This document shows, piece by piece, positions 52,701 to 64,000 of a stretch of 64,000 nt of DNA (the first letter of the stretch is position 1; each line of letters begins with the position of its first letter). Source of the DNA: Prorocentrum cordatum (Eukaryota; Sar; Dinophyceae; Prorocentrales; Prorocentraceae). The notes under the pieces are model-generated. The model was given only the letters and a program-made list of their open reading frames with translations. It did no database searches and was not told the origin of the DNA. The position numbers were made by a program, and so were the translations under genes. Location: assembly GCA_963575745.1 (NCBI GenBank), contig CAUYUJ010009347.1, positions 327,001 through 391,000 on the forward strand, written 5' to 3'.

Positions 52701-52805
52701 GTTCGGGCGCCCCCGCGCAGGCCCAGATTTCCACTTCGACTTCGGTTGCCGATTCCAGTTCCGATTCGATGTTTCCGAGTCTTTATCGGTGTAGTTTCCG
52801 ATCCG

Positions 52806-53265
52806 ATGGCCAGCAACACGTTTTCGGATCAATTCGACGCAAATCATGTCTCGCAGCTCAAGTCAGTTTTGGAGGGGGTCAAATCTAAGAGGGGCGATGC
52901 CTTTCCACCCAGTATCCTTTGCATGGCGTGCCGAGCTGACGGCGGCCAACAAGGCACGTGAATTTGACACCGCCAGAGCACGTGCACAAGAGACCGAGGA
53001 ACACATCGATGGACACCAGAAGGCACTCGAAGGGGAACGGCGCCTCACCAAGAGGCTCGAGAAGGAACGCGCGGAGGCCGTCGCCCCCACCAGAGCACAA
53101 CCAGCACAGCTGCCCACGCCGGAGGGGTTCAATGGTTTTTTCCCGATTGGGACGGGAAGCTCATTGCGGTGGCCAAGAGAGAGGGAGCATCGACATCGGG
53201 AAGCATCAGTTGCGGTCGGCCTTTCGTGCGAAGCTGCAACAGGTCGAGGAGTTGCCTGCCCCTGC
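52806..53265 (+). pseudogene. Coiled-coil protein fragment
   Basis: An ATG at 52806 opens MASNTFSDQFDANHVSQLKS and VLEGVKSKRGDAF. From about 52905 a different frame continues as AWRAELTAANKAREFDTARA, EETEEHIDGHQKAL-type heptads and RRLTKRLEKERAEAVAPTRA, a clear coiled coil. Near 53195 a third frame reads KHQLRSAFRAKLQQVEELPA. Three frames in 450 bp means introns or indels. Dinoflagellate retroelement ORF1 proteins and structural proteins both look like this; I cannot tell which. Confidence 0.5.
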
Positions 53266-53425
53266 TGCGCGTGCGCGTGCGCGTGCGCGTGCGCGTGCGC
53301 GTGCGCGTGCGCGTGCGCGTGCGCGTGCGCGTGCGCGTGCGCGTGCGCGTGCGCGTGCGCGTGCGCGTGCGTGCGTTCCTGCATGCGTGCGCGCGTGTGT
53401 GTGTGTGTGTGTGTGTTTGTGTATA
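53266..53425. repeat. GCGTGC and GT microsatellites
   Basis: About 18 GCGTGC units to 53376, then a (GT)n run at about 53395-53417. Ala-Cys or Arg-Ala frames here are artefacts. Confidence 0.95.
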
Positions 53426-53619
53426 TGCGTGTGATATGCTCGTGGGCTTTTTGTGGCCTGGCTGGCCGTGCCTCTCACTCCACTGAGTGGGGTCGCACGG
53501 GTTCCGAGGAGGAAAAAGTACCGATTCCAGAGATCCGACGCTCCCCCAAAAATGGAGCGGGCGGTTTTTGGCCGTGTTCGGGACCGTCAATAACCTGTTT
53601 TGGGGAAGTGGTCCAGGCC

Positions 53620-53797
53620 TCCGGGACCGACGCATCGGAAAAATTGGAGCAGCCGGGTGTTCGGGGATGTCGTTGCCCGTCCTTCGTCGCTACGGCTGTG
53701 TCCGCCTCGAATCCTTGGCAGAGAGCGCCCCAGGAGAGGTTTTGGGAGGAACGGTATGGGTACACGTTCGTCTCCCCTCGGGCGAGGTGCATGCGGT
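53620..53797 (+). CDS. Candidate exon, unknown protein
   Basis: The frame reads GCSGMSLPVLRRYGCVRLES and LAESAPGEVLGGTVWVHVRL, then PSGEVHA, and ends at a strong GTGAGT donor at 53798. The alternation of hydrophobic and charged residues suggests a folded beta-rich piece. The acceptor side is unclear, and no downstream exon was identified. Confidence 0.3.
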
Positions 53798-53799
53798 GA

Positions 53800-55440
53800 G
53801 TTCTCTCTTGTTAGGTCGCTCTGCATTTCTCCTGTGCTCATGGCGTCCCTCTCGATGTTCAATGCTGCGTTGTCATGGCGATTCATGCGCAAGTCAGCCT
53901 GTCAGGGGTGTATCCACGGAGCTTTGTATGGAAGTCGCAAGTGGCCCAAGTTTTGTCTTTTGGAGGATGAAGGGGGAGGGGTCTGGGACAGGACGAGGAC
54001 GGGTGGAGGGGATGGATTTCGAAGGAGGCAGCGATGTGTTTACATGAGCGCCCCAAGTGCAGGTGACATGTTCCGCTGAGCGGCCGAGCTACCCGCTGGT
54101 GTCGGTCACCTCACCTGCGCAGGCTTGCCCGCTGGGCGGGTCTAACAGTGGACGCCCTCATCCTTCATCTTCCTGTTGCTCCCGCTGCTGGTCCAGTTCT
54201 CTCTCTGTGTTTTCACCTTTCCCCTCGTTGGCCACACGTGAATCCGACCCCCCGCCCCCACGATTCCAAAGGGGGAGTTGGGGTGGGGTTCACATGTGGC
54301 CGCCTATCCTGAGAATTCCAAACGCACGAAGAGACAAGTCTTGGCCAGTCCAGGCTAGTCCAGGCCCAGGATAGGTTCGGCAAACATCGGTGTCGGTGCA
54401 CTATTGCGTTCTCTATGAAGGTCCCCACGAGCGAGACCTGAGAGTGCATTCCGGTTCTCTCCCTCTCCGCCCCCTTCCGCTTCTTCCCGCTTCTAATAGC
54501 AGACGATCGCATACTTGCCTGGGTACCGGAGGCACGGGGCCACATTTCCCCCCGAGTCTTAGATTGGCACGGCCTTTTGGCCGATCGGGGGTATCTTAGC
54601 GTAGCGCGGTTGACCCACACGCGCACACACACACACACACACCCTCACCTTTCGCCTCCCCCCACACGTTTCGCACCTGTGTTTTCTTCAGCAGCTTGGA
54701 ATGGCAAGCTTCTGACCCCGTGCGTGGGTACACCTGTATGCACTATGCATGTGTATATCTGTATGCAATCCAGAAACACGAAGTGACACTGTGTGTGTGT
54801 GTCAATGCATATGTCAGTCGGCTTGTCTCTCTCTCTCTCTCTCACACTATTTTTTGTTTGGTTTCTTTTCGTTGTTGTTGTTTTCTCTTTCTCTCTCTCT
54901 CTTTCTCTTTGCCGCCGCAATCCGACCTCCAAGACGAGGCTTGTTTATGACTTTCGTCTCAGGGGCCCGAAGTCCCAAACGTAGTTCCTCTCAGCAAAGG
55001 CGTTTCGGAATTCGAGTTTTACGCATACATGATGTTCTAGCCGTCGGGAGTGTTGGTATGACACTTCAGCGACTCCATAAGGACAGTCTCTGTCGATTAC
55101 GGCGTCAGTGAACACTGAGTGTGTGACGAGGTGAAAAATTGCGATTGGATGGGTGTCTGCTTACGAGCGTGTCTAGAGTCTGGAGTGCAGGGGATGCTGG
55201 TCTGGGCCTCATTGTGAAATTCGGGAAACATGAAGATTCAGGTTTGCGATGTTGGGGGCGCGGTTCCCACTATGATGTCTCTTCGAAAGTCAGCGCATAT
55301 GTAACGCTTTTGGTTTGCACGAGCGATTGTGTTGGTCTGTTCAAGCGCCAATGTGCTAGTGCTGGCAATGCTCGTGGCAATGCAGTCCCCACTTTGCGCG
55401 CCTGCCTTGTTGCTCTGGGCGCGTCTTGGCGCGCGTGCTG
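53800..55440. other. No gene recognised; AC and CT microsatellites
   Basis: (CA)n at about 54620-54642, CT runs at 54825-54845 and 54885-54910, and no supported gene. Confidence 0.5.
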
Positions 55441-57920
55441 ATCTATCACCGCCCGCCCGTGTTCCGTCCCACCCCCGGGAAAGATGGCGGCCCAGGGGCA
55501 GCGCGCGGCCAGGCTCTCTGGGCCACGCGTCGCGAGGCCGCGCGTTCTCGGGCCCCGCGCGTCGAATCTGATCGCGCAGCGGCGCGCGGCGAGGCCCATC
55601 GCGCAGTCGGGCCGCGCGGTCGGGTGGCGGCGCCGTCTGCGAGCCAGGCTTGCGCGCGGGGGCGCAGCCGCTGAAGCGGCGCGCGCTGAGCGCCGCCGTG
55701 CTCCGCTCGGCGAGCGGGCAGATGGCCGATGGCGCCGCCGTTCAGCCGCGCGACTTCGCCGCCGGCCCCCCTTGCTCGCGGGCGGCGGGGGCCCCGGGCA
55801 ATTGCCGATCGGCTTCTAGGCGCAAATGGAAGGGCCGCGGGGGTTTCGCGAGCGAAGCGGGGTCTTGGGCGCGGGCGGCGCAGGCGCGCGTTGGCCGAAT
55901 TTCTTGCCCGCGTATGAGGCTCTTAGGCGCGAGGTGACCTCGCCGCTGGGCCTCTGGGCCCGCGCCCGCGTGCCTGGTCGTGCAGGCCTCTGCGCCTCGA
56001 CGCCATGTCGTGGTCGGATCGGCGATCTGGGCGGCGCGTTGTCTGGCCGCGCGGCGCCGCGGCCGCGGCGGATCGCCGTGCCAAAATTTCGGAGTCGACA
56101 GAGTTCGCGCGGGCGACTTGCGCGTGCAATTTTGCGCGCCCGACGTCTCGCGCGCGCGGCGCGCCTCCGACTGATGTCGGCCGCCTCGCGCGGAGCGCGT
56201 CGAGCCCGCTGCAAGGCTGAGCGCTTCGGCGCTGTGCGCCTCCCCCCCCCCCGGGCTCTCTCGCCATTCCCAGCCGTCGACGCCGCGCCCGCCGCCCGCG
56301 GGGGGGGCGCGCGATTCGCCCGGCCCCCGATGATGAATTCGGCGCAGCGCGCCCCCCGCCCGCACATTCGCCGCGCGGCCTGCGGCCGTCGCGGACATTG
56401 TCGCAGAGCCCCCGCCCCCCCCCCCGCCCCTCCGAGTCCGCGCTTCTGGTCGCGCGCCGCGCCGCGCGAGTTGGTCTAGATGGCCGCGCCCCTTCGGCGC
56501 CTCGCCGGGGGCGACTGCGAGTCGCTCGGCGCGTTCAGCCGCCGCGAACCCGCGCGCCCCCTCTCCTCGGAAGCCCGCGCGTCGCCGTTTCTGCCGCCGA
56601 TGTCCGCGCGGCCCACTCCGCGTCTCAGCGCCCCGGCGGCCGCGCGGCCACATTGCCCGCCGGCCTGTTGCCCCCCCCCCCGCCCGCCTGCGCAATTCTG
56701 TCAGTGCCAAGTTGCCCCACTTGCCATTTTCCGATGCCAGTAGTCTGTCCGATCGGCCCAGCGCCGTCGGCGCCGATCGGCCTAACGGGCATTCGCCCCG
56801 GCGCCCCCCGCCCCGCCCCGCCCCCCTGACCCGCCCCCCCCCCGCGGGCAAGTTCCGCCTCATATGCCGAGCGGCCCGTGGGGCGAGCGGCGCGGCGTTG
56901 GCCGGCGGCCGAGAGGTCTGGCGGCCGCGCTTGCCATGCGCCTCAGCAGCCCCGTGGCGCACTGGCTCTTTTGCCCAATGGGTCAGTGCTCAAGCGGCCC
57001 AGTGGCGCAGTGGCCCAGTTGCCCAGTGGCCACCCTGGCACTTCATCGTGCGTCGCATTGTTTCTGGCCCGCTGGCGCAGTGGCCCAGGGGCCCGAACCC
57101 TGGTTGTCGGTCAGAAGAACGCTACCGCTGGCGCTGTGGCGCGATTGCCAGTGGCGCGGCGCCCGCCAGTTCGGTGGCAGAATGTCACGCTGCGCCGCGC
57201 GCTTCAAATGCACTGGAGCGGAGAGCGGTGGGTCTGGAATTCTGCTGCAGATTCTGGCAAGGGGCCCTACTGCAGGAATGCGCCAGCAGCCATGTGGCCC
57301 AGCGGCCCAGTGCACCAGTGGCCCAGTAGGCGCGGGTTTGTTTGGTCCACGGCAAGCCAGGGGGGCCATCTGCTTGGCGGCCCTACTCCCAGGGGGGGTC
57401 GAATGGCGCAGCGGTCAAGCGGCCCTCTGGGCAAGTGGTCCGTTGCCCAGCCTGGCCTGGCCCAGGAGCAGATTGGCCGAGTTCCGATGGCGCGGTTGCC
57501 TCGTGGCCTCGCGGTCCAGAGGCGCAGCGGCGCGAGTCCCGCGACCCAGTTGCGTTGCGATTGTCAGTCGGCCTCGCGCGATTTGGTGGCCCAGAGGGTC
57601 CCCTTTGCGCCAACGGTCGAAGGGCCCCGCAGATCGCCATCCCAAGGGGAGCGCGGGCGCATCGGCCAAGTGATTATCAACGCCCCGCGGTCCGTAGGGC
57701 GACCGCGTGCGTTGATTGCAGGGGCGGGGCCTTGGCCGTGGCGGCATAATTTCATGGATGCATTACGCATGTGGCATTTCGGAATTGTGGGTCGAAGTTT
57801 GGGGATGGCGGGTTGCGCGCGTGCTCTTCGCACGAGCGTTTTGGCGTTGGCGCGAGGGGTTCGTGCGAAATTTCGCTTGTGGCTAAACCATGTGTCATTT
57901 AGTGTTGGTTGATTGCCCCC
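55440..57920. other. Very GC-rich block with GTGGCCCAGTGGCGCA repeats
   Basis: GC content is extreme, so long frames are open on both strands; the 406-codon minus frame is Arg/Gly/Ala-rich with no motif. At about 56945-57425 GCCCAGTGGC units form a loose minisatellite. No gene is supported. Confidence 0.55.
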
Positions 57921-58490
57921 GCCCGGAGGCGCACGGATATTAACGGTGTTCTAGACAAGACCCTGCTTCAGATCCCAAGTAGAGCAGGTGCACCAAACAC
58001 ATCTTAGAGTTTCGCCCACGGGAAGCTCATGAAACACTCCGTGGTATTATCACACATGCGGCGAGACTTCACAGCGATATGCAAGTGTTTGAAGTTCAGC
58101 CGAACCTCTGTCGAGATGACACAAGACATCCATACACCTGTCACTTGAGATCCAGACGAATTGTCGCAACCAAACAGGGCAGAGACCTGGTGCAGTGCGG
58201 GGCTTCGCTTCGCTCGTGTCCGCTCGCGAATCCTGACCCCCCCCTTGGTGAACACTTGCTTGTCCAAAACGATTGGCGGTGGGGGTAGGCCTCATACGCG
58301 GCCGCTTATCTTTCCCATGCATCCAACATCATATGTTGTGTCGCGTCTTCAATCCGAGGCCCCGCGGGTTCTGACCCTTTCCCCGGGGACAGCTTTCGTC
58401 CACGATCCGTCTTCGATGTCCCAGGGCCCAAAGACGGCCCAAGGGAAAACGCCCGGATTGAGCAAACACAGTTTTCCAGAGGTCTGAGAC
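57921..58490. other. No gene recognised
   Basis: Ordinary composition, short frames only, no motif recognised. Confidence 0.45.
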
Positions 58491-58494
58491 ACAG

Positions 58495-58720
58495 TCGGGC
58501 CGAGGCATCAGGTCGAGGTCGGCTCGTTCAGGGTACCCTCAAGTTTTTCGTGTTTGTTGCATGTTCTTTGGCACCATCGGAAGTTGCACTGTCAATGATG
58601 TTATGATTTGGGGTGTTTTGGCCTGCGTGTGGCATCATTTTCTTGAAGGGTGTTCTTCTGGCCTAGGTCCGACTATACAGTTTCTAACTCCCCGGCCCCG
58701 TGGTGTCCAGGCACTGTTCG
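58495..58720 (+). repeat. Dispersed repeat family R2, copy 2
   Basis: GGCATCAGGTCGAGGTCGGCTC, AAGTTTTTCGTGTTTGTTG, TTTTCTTGAAGGGTG and GGCCTAGGTCCGAC, collinear with 50040-50260. Confidence 0.75.
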
Positions 58721-58969
58721 TCCTGTCGCAACCAGACCGGCGGTTGCTGGCTGGCGAGCCTGGCGCCGACGGCGCGGAGTGAACCCCGCCGGGGGAGGAG
58801 GTCCGACGGGCGGCACGGAGGATCATATCTCTTTTTCTTCGCCTGCATCCTCCGCCCGTTTCCTCCTTGACTCCTCTCTTTTCACCCTCTTTCTGTCTCT
58901 TTCTTTGTTTCTGTCTGTGTCTCGTCGGAAGCACGAGGGGCAAGAGTACGAGGAGGATGAGGAGCAGGA

Positions 58970-59025
58970 GTAGGGTGAGGAGGAGGAGGAGGAGGAGGAA
59001 GAGGAGGACGAGGGGCCCACCATCG
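58970..59025. repeat. GGA purine tract
   Basis: GGAGGAGGAGG repeats on the + strand. Confidence 0.9.
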
Positions 59026-59459
59026 GAGGTGGTCCGTTGTGTGGTGAAGAAGGGGGGCTGGGCGGGAGAGGGAGTGGTAGCTTCACAACAAGTAACAACC
59101 GCCTGAGCATGATCTCTCGGAGCTCCAAATGTTTATCTTGATGTTTTTTCTCATCATCAATATGGAGCCCTGAAGTTTGGGGCCCCAAGGGCAGGAAAGA
59201 GCTTCAGGGTTGAGTCTTCGCTGTGCGTAGCCTACTCGACACTCAGGGCCCCATCTTTGAGGTGCCGAGATTAGAATGAGCATGAGGCTGAGAATGAGGG
59301 TGATTGGGGATGAAGTTTTGGACGGGGAGGCAAATAGTGACACGAAGAAGGCGGCGGGTGGAGCAGGATAATGAGGAGGAGGAGGAGGAGAAGGAGTGGC
59401 ATAGGGGCACGAGGGGGGTGATTAGGAAAAACTGAAAGAGGATGGCGAGGATGAATAAC

Positions 59460-60149
<690 letters not shown>

Positions 60150-60160
<11 letters not shown>

Positions 60161-60790
60161 ATGTGGTTGTGACGAGCGGGAATTCTTCGTTTTTAGGCAT
60201 GGTGGTCTTGGGGGGAGCTGGGGGGGCGGGTGTGGCAGGTGGATGTGGCCGGTTGGTAGCTGCGCTAGCGGCTCCTATGCGCTTAGGGTCTTTCTTATCG
60301 CTCAGGCCGCTGCCGGTGCCGCCTAGTGTTCCGTCGCTCATGAAATGAACCAGGCGGGCAATGGCCTGCTGGTCTCGGGGCGTCAGCGTTTGGAAGGCGA
60401 GGCGGGCGGCTGGCCTAGGTCGGCCTCTGGTGGTGATGACAAGGTCAGGCGGGGCTGCTAGGACGGGCCCCAGGATCCTGACAGCGTCCCTGAGTTCGTC
60501 GATGGTCATGGGGGCTTCTAGCTGAATGTTGCTGATGCCAGTCGCGTTTGGGCTCGCAGGGGCTAGGTTTGCTACAGGGTCCATGTTTTGGTCTCCACTA
60601 CTGGCAACGGCCGCGATCAGGTTGGGTCCGTTGTCTCCGCCTCTGCAGAGCGGGCAGGTGGCTTGTCCCGCGGCCTGGTGGTCCTTGTTCGCCAGCAGGC
60701 ACCTGCCCTGAATCTTGTGTACACACGAGAGCGATTCCTGGCAGATTGGGCACACGTCGTCGCTACATGAAGTGGTTTGCGTCGTGGATG
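60150..60790 (-). CDS. RING-like zinc-finger protein, downstream ORF of the YR element
   Basis: The minus frame begins about TSCSDDVCPICQESLSC and has VHKIQGRCLLANKDHQ, then TCPLCRGGDNG: C-x2-C, Cys/His in the middle, and C-x2-C, as in RING-type fingers. Then come APMTIDELRDAVRILGPVLA and TPRDQQAIARLVHFMSDGTL, a Pro-rich stretch, and a run of Ser codons made by the microsatellite. RING fingers usually bind E2 enzymes in ubiquitin transfer, but a retroelement role is unknown. The real start and end are uncertain. Confidence 0.5.
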
Positions 60791-60859
60791 GCGGGGTCTG
60801 GCCCGGCGCACTGCATTCGCTGGTGATTCGATGAGAAGCTCGGCACTTTCCCGTGCGTC

Positions 60860-61140
60860 ACGCGCGTCGGTGGTGATGGATCCTGCGAGGGACCTCACCG
60901 TGTCTCCAAAAGCAGGTCGGTCTGAAACCCGTACGGGTGTATTGGGGTTTGTCGTTGCAGCGGGCCTTGTGCATCAGTGCGCATAGTAGGTATGGAGTCA
61001 CTGCTCCTGCTCTGTTGAGCCAATGCGCAAGTATGTCGAACGGTGCTCCGTCGATGCCTCTGAGTACCAGGCGCGGACAGAGCATGGCGTGGAAGTGGGT
61101 GCGTACGCACACTAGCACTGCCGGTCATAGCCCCGTCGCG
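60860..61140 (-). pseudogene. Minus-strand coding segment upstream of the RING-like ORF
   Basis: Reads HAMLCPRLVLRGIDGAPFDI and LAHWLNRAGAVTPYLLCALM, then HKARCNDKPQYTRTGF. Probably the N-terminal part of the same protein in a shifted frame. Family not recognised. Confidence 0.45.
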
Positions 61141-61289
61141 TCTTGGAGGATCGCACAGACTGCCTGGGCAGCACTCCCGCTCACGGAATCGTCTGGAGGG
61201 GCTTGTGAGATGGTTCCCAACCCACTCTCTTCCTAGTCCTGTCTAACCTGTTCGCGCTCCTGGGCCATCGCTGCGAGGCTTATCCCTCG

Positions 61290-62160
61290 GGGTCCGTATC
61301 TATCTCGCTGCGGGCCGCGCTCTGGAAGGTGCCAAGTTCCGTCTTCTGTTGTGGCCTGTTGTGCTTGTCATAGTCCGTCTCCTGCCTTTCCTTGGTGGCT
61401 GCGGCCGCTCGTAGTCGATCGTGCATCCACTCCTGGATTGTTTCGTGTGGGTTGACGCTTTTTCTGGGGCCGTGGCTTGCGGCCCGGGTGCGTGGACATC
61501 TCTGTTGCTGCTGGCGTCAACCCCGGTGACGTCGTCGGGGTCCATCGGCGGGTCGGAGTCATGGCCTCGTCTGCGGGGGGGGGGCTGCCTCGGTCCCCTG
61601 CTGTGCTGGTGTGGGGGCGGCCGCAGGGCTCGGCCTCCCTTCCGTGCGGGAAGGACCTGCGTGGCCTTCGTCGTGCTGTCCTCCCAGCAGGATCGCAGAG
61701 TGCATATGCCCCAGGGGGTCTGCTGCGTCCATGACCCATTCCTGCAGGTTGGCGTGCAGATCTCCGTATGGGATTTGGGCGGGTTATGACTGCTGAGGAG
61801 GCCTGGGAAGCGTCCTGAGCAGCGTGGCTGAGGGTCGCTGTTGCATCCTCCACGGTGCGATCGGAGCGTCAGTCCCACCTCTGGGTAAGCGCGCGGAAGC
61901 CGTCCAGCGCGACGTCGTTGTCCGTAAGTGTCTGCTGCGAGCGGCCCCTCGTAGTGGCGAGGGCTGTGTCCCAGACTAGGGGGGGCAGGATTCGGCTCCA
62001 GGTGTATCCAACAGTCAGGGTGCGCATACGCACCTGGGCCCGCACACGCTGTATTGCTTCCGCGGGCACCCTCAGACTCAGACGGTTTTCCTGCTCGCCA
62101 CGGGGGCGTTGTGGAGCCTGATGTCCGTCATTCGTGATGGCTCCGCGCAGTGGCCCTTCT
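61290..62160 (-). pseudogene. Minus-strand broken coding segments between recombinase and RING-like ORF
   Basis: Protein-like pieces include TLTVGYTWSRILPPLVWDTA (about 62015-61950), YGDLHANLQEWVMDAADPLG (about 61770-61700) and NPHETIQEWMHDRLRAAAAT (about 61460-61395), in different frames. They lie in line with the recombinase and may be a gag-like or accessory ORF. No intact frame. Confidence 0.4.
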
Positions 62161-62163
62161 GGG

Positions 62164-62860
62164 TCAGCGGCACACATGATCCTTTCTTGCAGAGCTGGGT
62201 GTAGGTGTCCGTAAGGCCTTCAGGGCCAGGATGAGGCTCGCGACCGTGCCGCGGCGGATGACGACCCCTCGGTTGCTGCCCGTCTTGCCCTCCTCGCCTC
62301 GGGCCGAGATGCCAAACAGGAAGCCCACGCATCGGCCATCCCAGATGATGTCGGCCTCGCGTAGCATCTCCATGTCCTGCTCCCGCCCGTAGACGTCGCA
62401 CTGCACAAGGGTCCAGATGGCTTCATCCAGGAGCCCCGCCTCGAAGAAGTATATGGCGATGGCGAAGACAGCTTCCTCAGGCAGAGGACCCCCTTCCACA
62501 GAGACAACCAGCCTCTGCCAGCTCTTCAGGCTTCGCAAGGCTAGGGGAAGCTGGTTCCTCAGCTCAGGCCAAATCACCAGCAGCCCGAACAAGACGATCG
62601 TCCCCCACGTAGGGCGGAGCCGGTCCATGCAACACTTCATGTCCATGTAGTCGGCCAGGGCGTGGTCCACGGCGCTCGCGGACCGCAGCTCCCAACCCTT
62701 GTCGACACAGTGGCTAAGAAAGTCTCGAACGTTCGGGGCCCACTGCGCCGCGGTGACGTCCGCCACGGAGTGGGTAAGCTGCCTTGTGAAGCCGCCCTCG
62801 CTGATGCCCAGGTGCGGCTCCTTCTCGTAGTTCTCCCACGCCCGTGGCCCTCGCTTCTGC
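62164..62860 (-). CDS. Tyrosine recombinase domain of a DIRS/YR-like retroelement (3' end missing)
   Basis: The minus frame reads GISEGGFTRQLTHSVADVTA, a helical N-terminal part, then FEAGLLDEAIWTLVQCDVYG, REQDMEMLREADIIW and GISARGEEGKTGSNRGVVI. The Arg in YGRE followed by LREADI matches the first catalytic Arg region, and the RGE.KTG.N.GV hairpin matches the Lys-bearing turn of tyrosine recombinases. The C-terminal HxxR and catalytic Tyr were not found before the stop at 62164, so it is probably truncated or shifted. It would insert a circular cDNA of the element. Confidence 0.6.
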
Positions 62861-62959
62861 AGGGGGATGTCTCCCGCCCTGGGTGGCTTCGGGCGAACCG
62901 CTCCAACAGGGTGGACTGCCTCCAATGCCATGGCGGCTACCCACCAGCGTATCCCGTAC

Positions 62960-63440
62960 AGGCGCGGCCCACGTCGCGTAGATCGTGACCTCGGCTGTCC
63001 GTTGGAGCGGGGCGTCGGTCGCTGTGAGCTGCTACCGTCTCGGGCGCCGCGCCGAGGAAGCCCCCGCGAGAGAGGCCGTCGGCGACGTTCAGCTCCGACG
63101 CGACGTAGCGGTAGTACCCATGAATCGCGAAGCTCATGGTGATCGCCGCCGCCTGGCGGCACAAGCGTAGCGGGGCTGGTGAACTCAAGCGGCCCTTGCC
63201 CAGGGCCCCCAGAGCCACCGTGCTGTCTGTGAGGATCAGGACCTTCCGCCTCCACATCCGCGATGATCTGGCCAGGTGTCGCAGCAGGCCCACCACGGCC
63301 CGCGTCTCGTTGATGTTCGTGTGCTCCGTGATCCTCCACCTCCCGAAGTAGAGTGGCCGCCATCTCGCGATCGGCGTCCAGGCGGGGGACAGCGGGGGGA
63401 CTCTGACTCGATCGCCCCGCCTCACCTCGATCCTCGCCCT
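62960..63440 (-). CDS. RNase H domain of the YR-like retroelement
   Basis: The minus frame reads WRPLYFGRWRITEHTNINET, RAVVGLLRHLARSSRM, KVLILTDSTVALGALGKGR and YYRYVASELNVADGLSRGGF. The spacing ET-R-A-V / L-D-S / N-x-A-D matches the Glu, Asp and final Asp of the retroelement RNase H core. It lies upstream of the recombinase in a different frame; the junction at about 62940-62990 is an intron or frameshift. The reverse transcriptase should lie beyond the window end. Confidence 0.6.
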
Positions 63441-63877
63441 TCCCGGCCTCGGCCGAAGGACGAAGTGGATGGAGACACGCGCGAGCCCGTCGGATCGGGG
63501 CCCCTCATCTCCTTCGTCATGCGGGCGGACGCCTCGATGATCACCTCCGCCAGCGCGGCGCACAGCGGCGGCTGGTGCGCCTGGGCGGAGGCGGTGCAGA
63601 AATCGGGACGGCCTCGCTCCGCCCGACCTTTGAGTACTGTCTGATGCCTCCCTCGGTGGTTGCACCTCAAGCAGAGACGGTCCGCGGCGAGGTCCAGTGC
63701 GTCGTCGTAGAACCCGAATATGCCAATCATGGTCGGCTTCATCGACGGGGCTCCGTAGCGGCACTGGTCGATCCGATTGATCTTCCCGCCCGTCTCCTCG
63801 AGGAGGCATGCCATCTCGGGCAGGTTCCAGATTGACGGGCACGGGTCCTCCTCTGGGTCCGCAGGGTGCCCCATCAA
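63422..63877 (-). pseudogene. Methyltransferase-like domain remnant of the YR-like element
   Basis: Reads GHPADPEEDPCPSIWNLPEM, then INRIDQCRYGAPSMKPTMIG and, at the end, PPLCAALAEVI. In related element proteins I recall, the corresponding text is ENPADPG..PSIW and F.QC..GA...K.T, which resembles DNA cytosine-methyltransferase motifs (ENP/ENV). That identity is inference. A one-base shift separates it from MSFTAFERLRLDLGSRLLLS at 63983-63880. Confidence 0.45.
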
Positions 63878-64000
63878 GACCCCGGCCTCTAGCTCGACAT
63901 ACCTCGCGGACCGCCTGCATGGCCGACAGCAAAAGGCGCGACCCTAGGTCCAGGCGGAGGCGCTCGAAGGCTGTGAATGACATGTCGCTCCGCCCCCAAG

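Noticed and set aside
53129-53635. Arg/Thr repeat ORFs in the GCGTGC tract
   Set aside because: Six-base microsatellite artefact.
55742-56962. 406-codon minus-strand ORF in the GC-rich block
   Set aside because: Arg/Gly/Ala-rich with no motif; overlapping frames on the other strand are equally open because stop codons are rare at this GC content.

Overview
The window looks like nuclear DNA of a GC- and repeat-rich dinoflagellate, most likely a Prorocentrum-like species. This is inferred from several things seen together: runs of GAT, GGA/CTC and GAC repeats, a relic of the dinoflagellate spliced leader at 40107-40127, a KKPAA-type lysine/alanine tail in one protein, and degenerate retroelements whose endonuclease, reverse transcriptase, RNase H and tyrosine-recombinase motifs resemble dinoflagellate families. 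Nothing here looks bacterial. A 100-base assembly gap (N) lies at 8313-8412.

The most interesting region is 1159-15519. This 14.36-kb block is bounded by perfect 19-bp inverted repeats (CTTTGATGGGTGGGGTTCT and its complement). It sits inside a 15-bp minisatellite, and the minisatellite register is restored if the block plus a 2-bp GG duplication is removed. It carries at least six genes, all on the + strand: A, a low-complexity protein with a Lys-rich tail (2387-4247); B, Pro-rich (4648-5968); C, Cys/His-rich with an in-frame TGA (6827-7654); D, a small zinc-binding-like protein (8536-9006); E, a zinc-binding-like protein with a Lys-rich tail (9497-11494); and F, a 677-codon transposase-like protein (12249-14282). 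Every spacer holds short hairpins of the form AGCGG-N5-CCGCTTTGC, nearly 50 in all, always in the same orientation as the genes. Gene D is interrupted by a 192-bp intron that is itself a TIR element with a 5-bp target duplication. Its predicted splicing exactly restores the pre-insertion reading frame, as expected of an introner.

The region 15520-19300 is satellite and low-complexity DNA. A decayed non-LTR (LINE) retrotransposon occupies about 19.36-25.78 kb on the + strand (coiled-coil ORF, endonuclease, reverse transcriptase, C-terminal zinc fingers). Minisatellites follow (26.08-27.2 kb), then a very GC-rich block with broken minus-strand coding segments of unknown family (27.4-31.5 kb). 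From 31.9 to 42.9 kb there are satellites, microsatellites and three dispersed repeat families; the spliced-leader relic with a short ORF lies at 40.1-40.6 kb.

A probable terminal exon of a TLC-domain membrane protein lies at 43560-44069 (+). A foldback-like composite covers 44.2-45.9 kb, and a minus-strand reverse-transcriptase fragment 46.7-47.25 kb. From 47.3 to 60.1 kb there are mainly repeats, a coiled-coil gene fragment near 52.8-53.2 kb, a candidate exon at 53.6-53.8 kb and a GC-rich block at 55.4-57.9 kb. The right end (60.15-64 kb, minus strand) holds a broken tyrosine-recombinase (DIRS/YR-like) retroelement: a methyltransferase-like domain, RNase H, tyrosine recombinase, and then further downstream ORFs including a RING-like finger.
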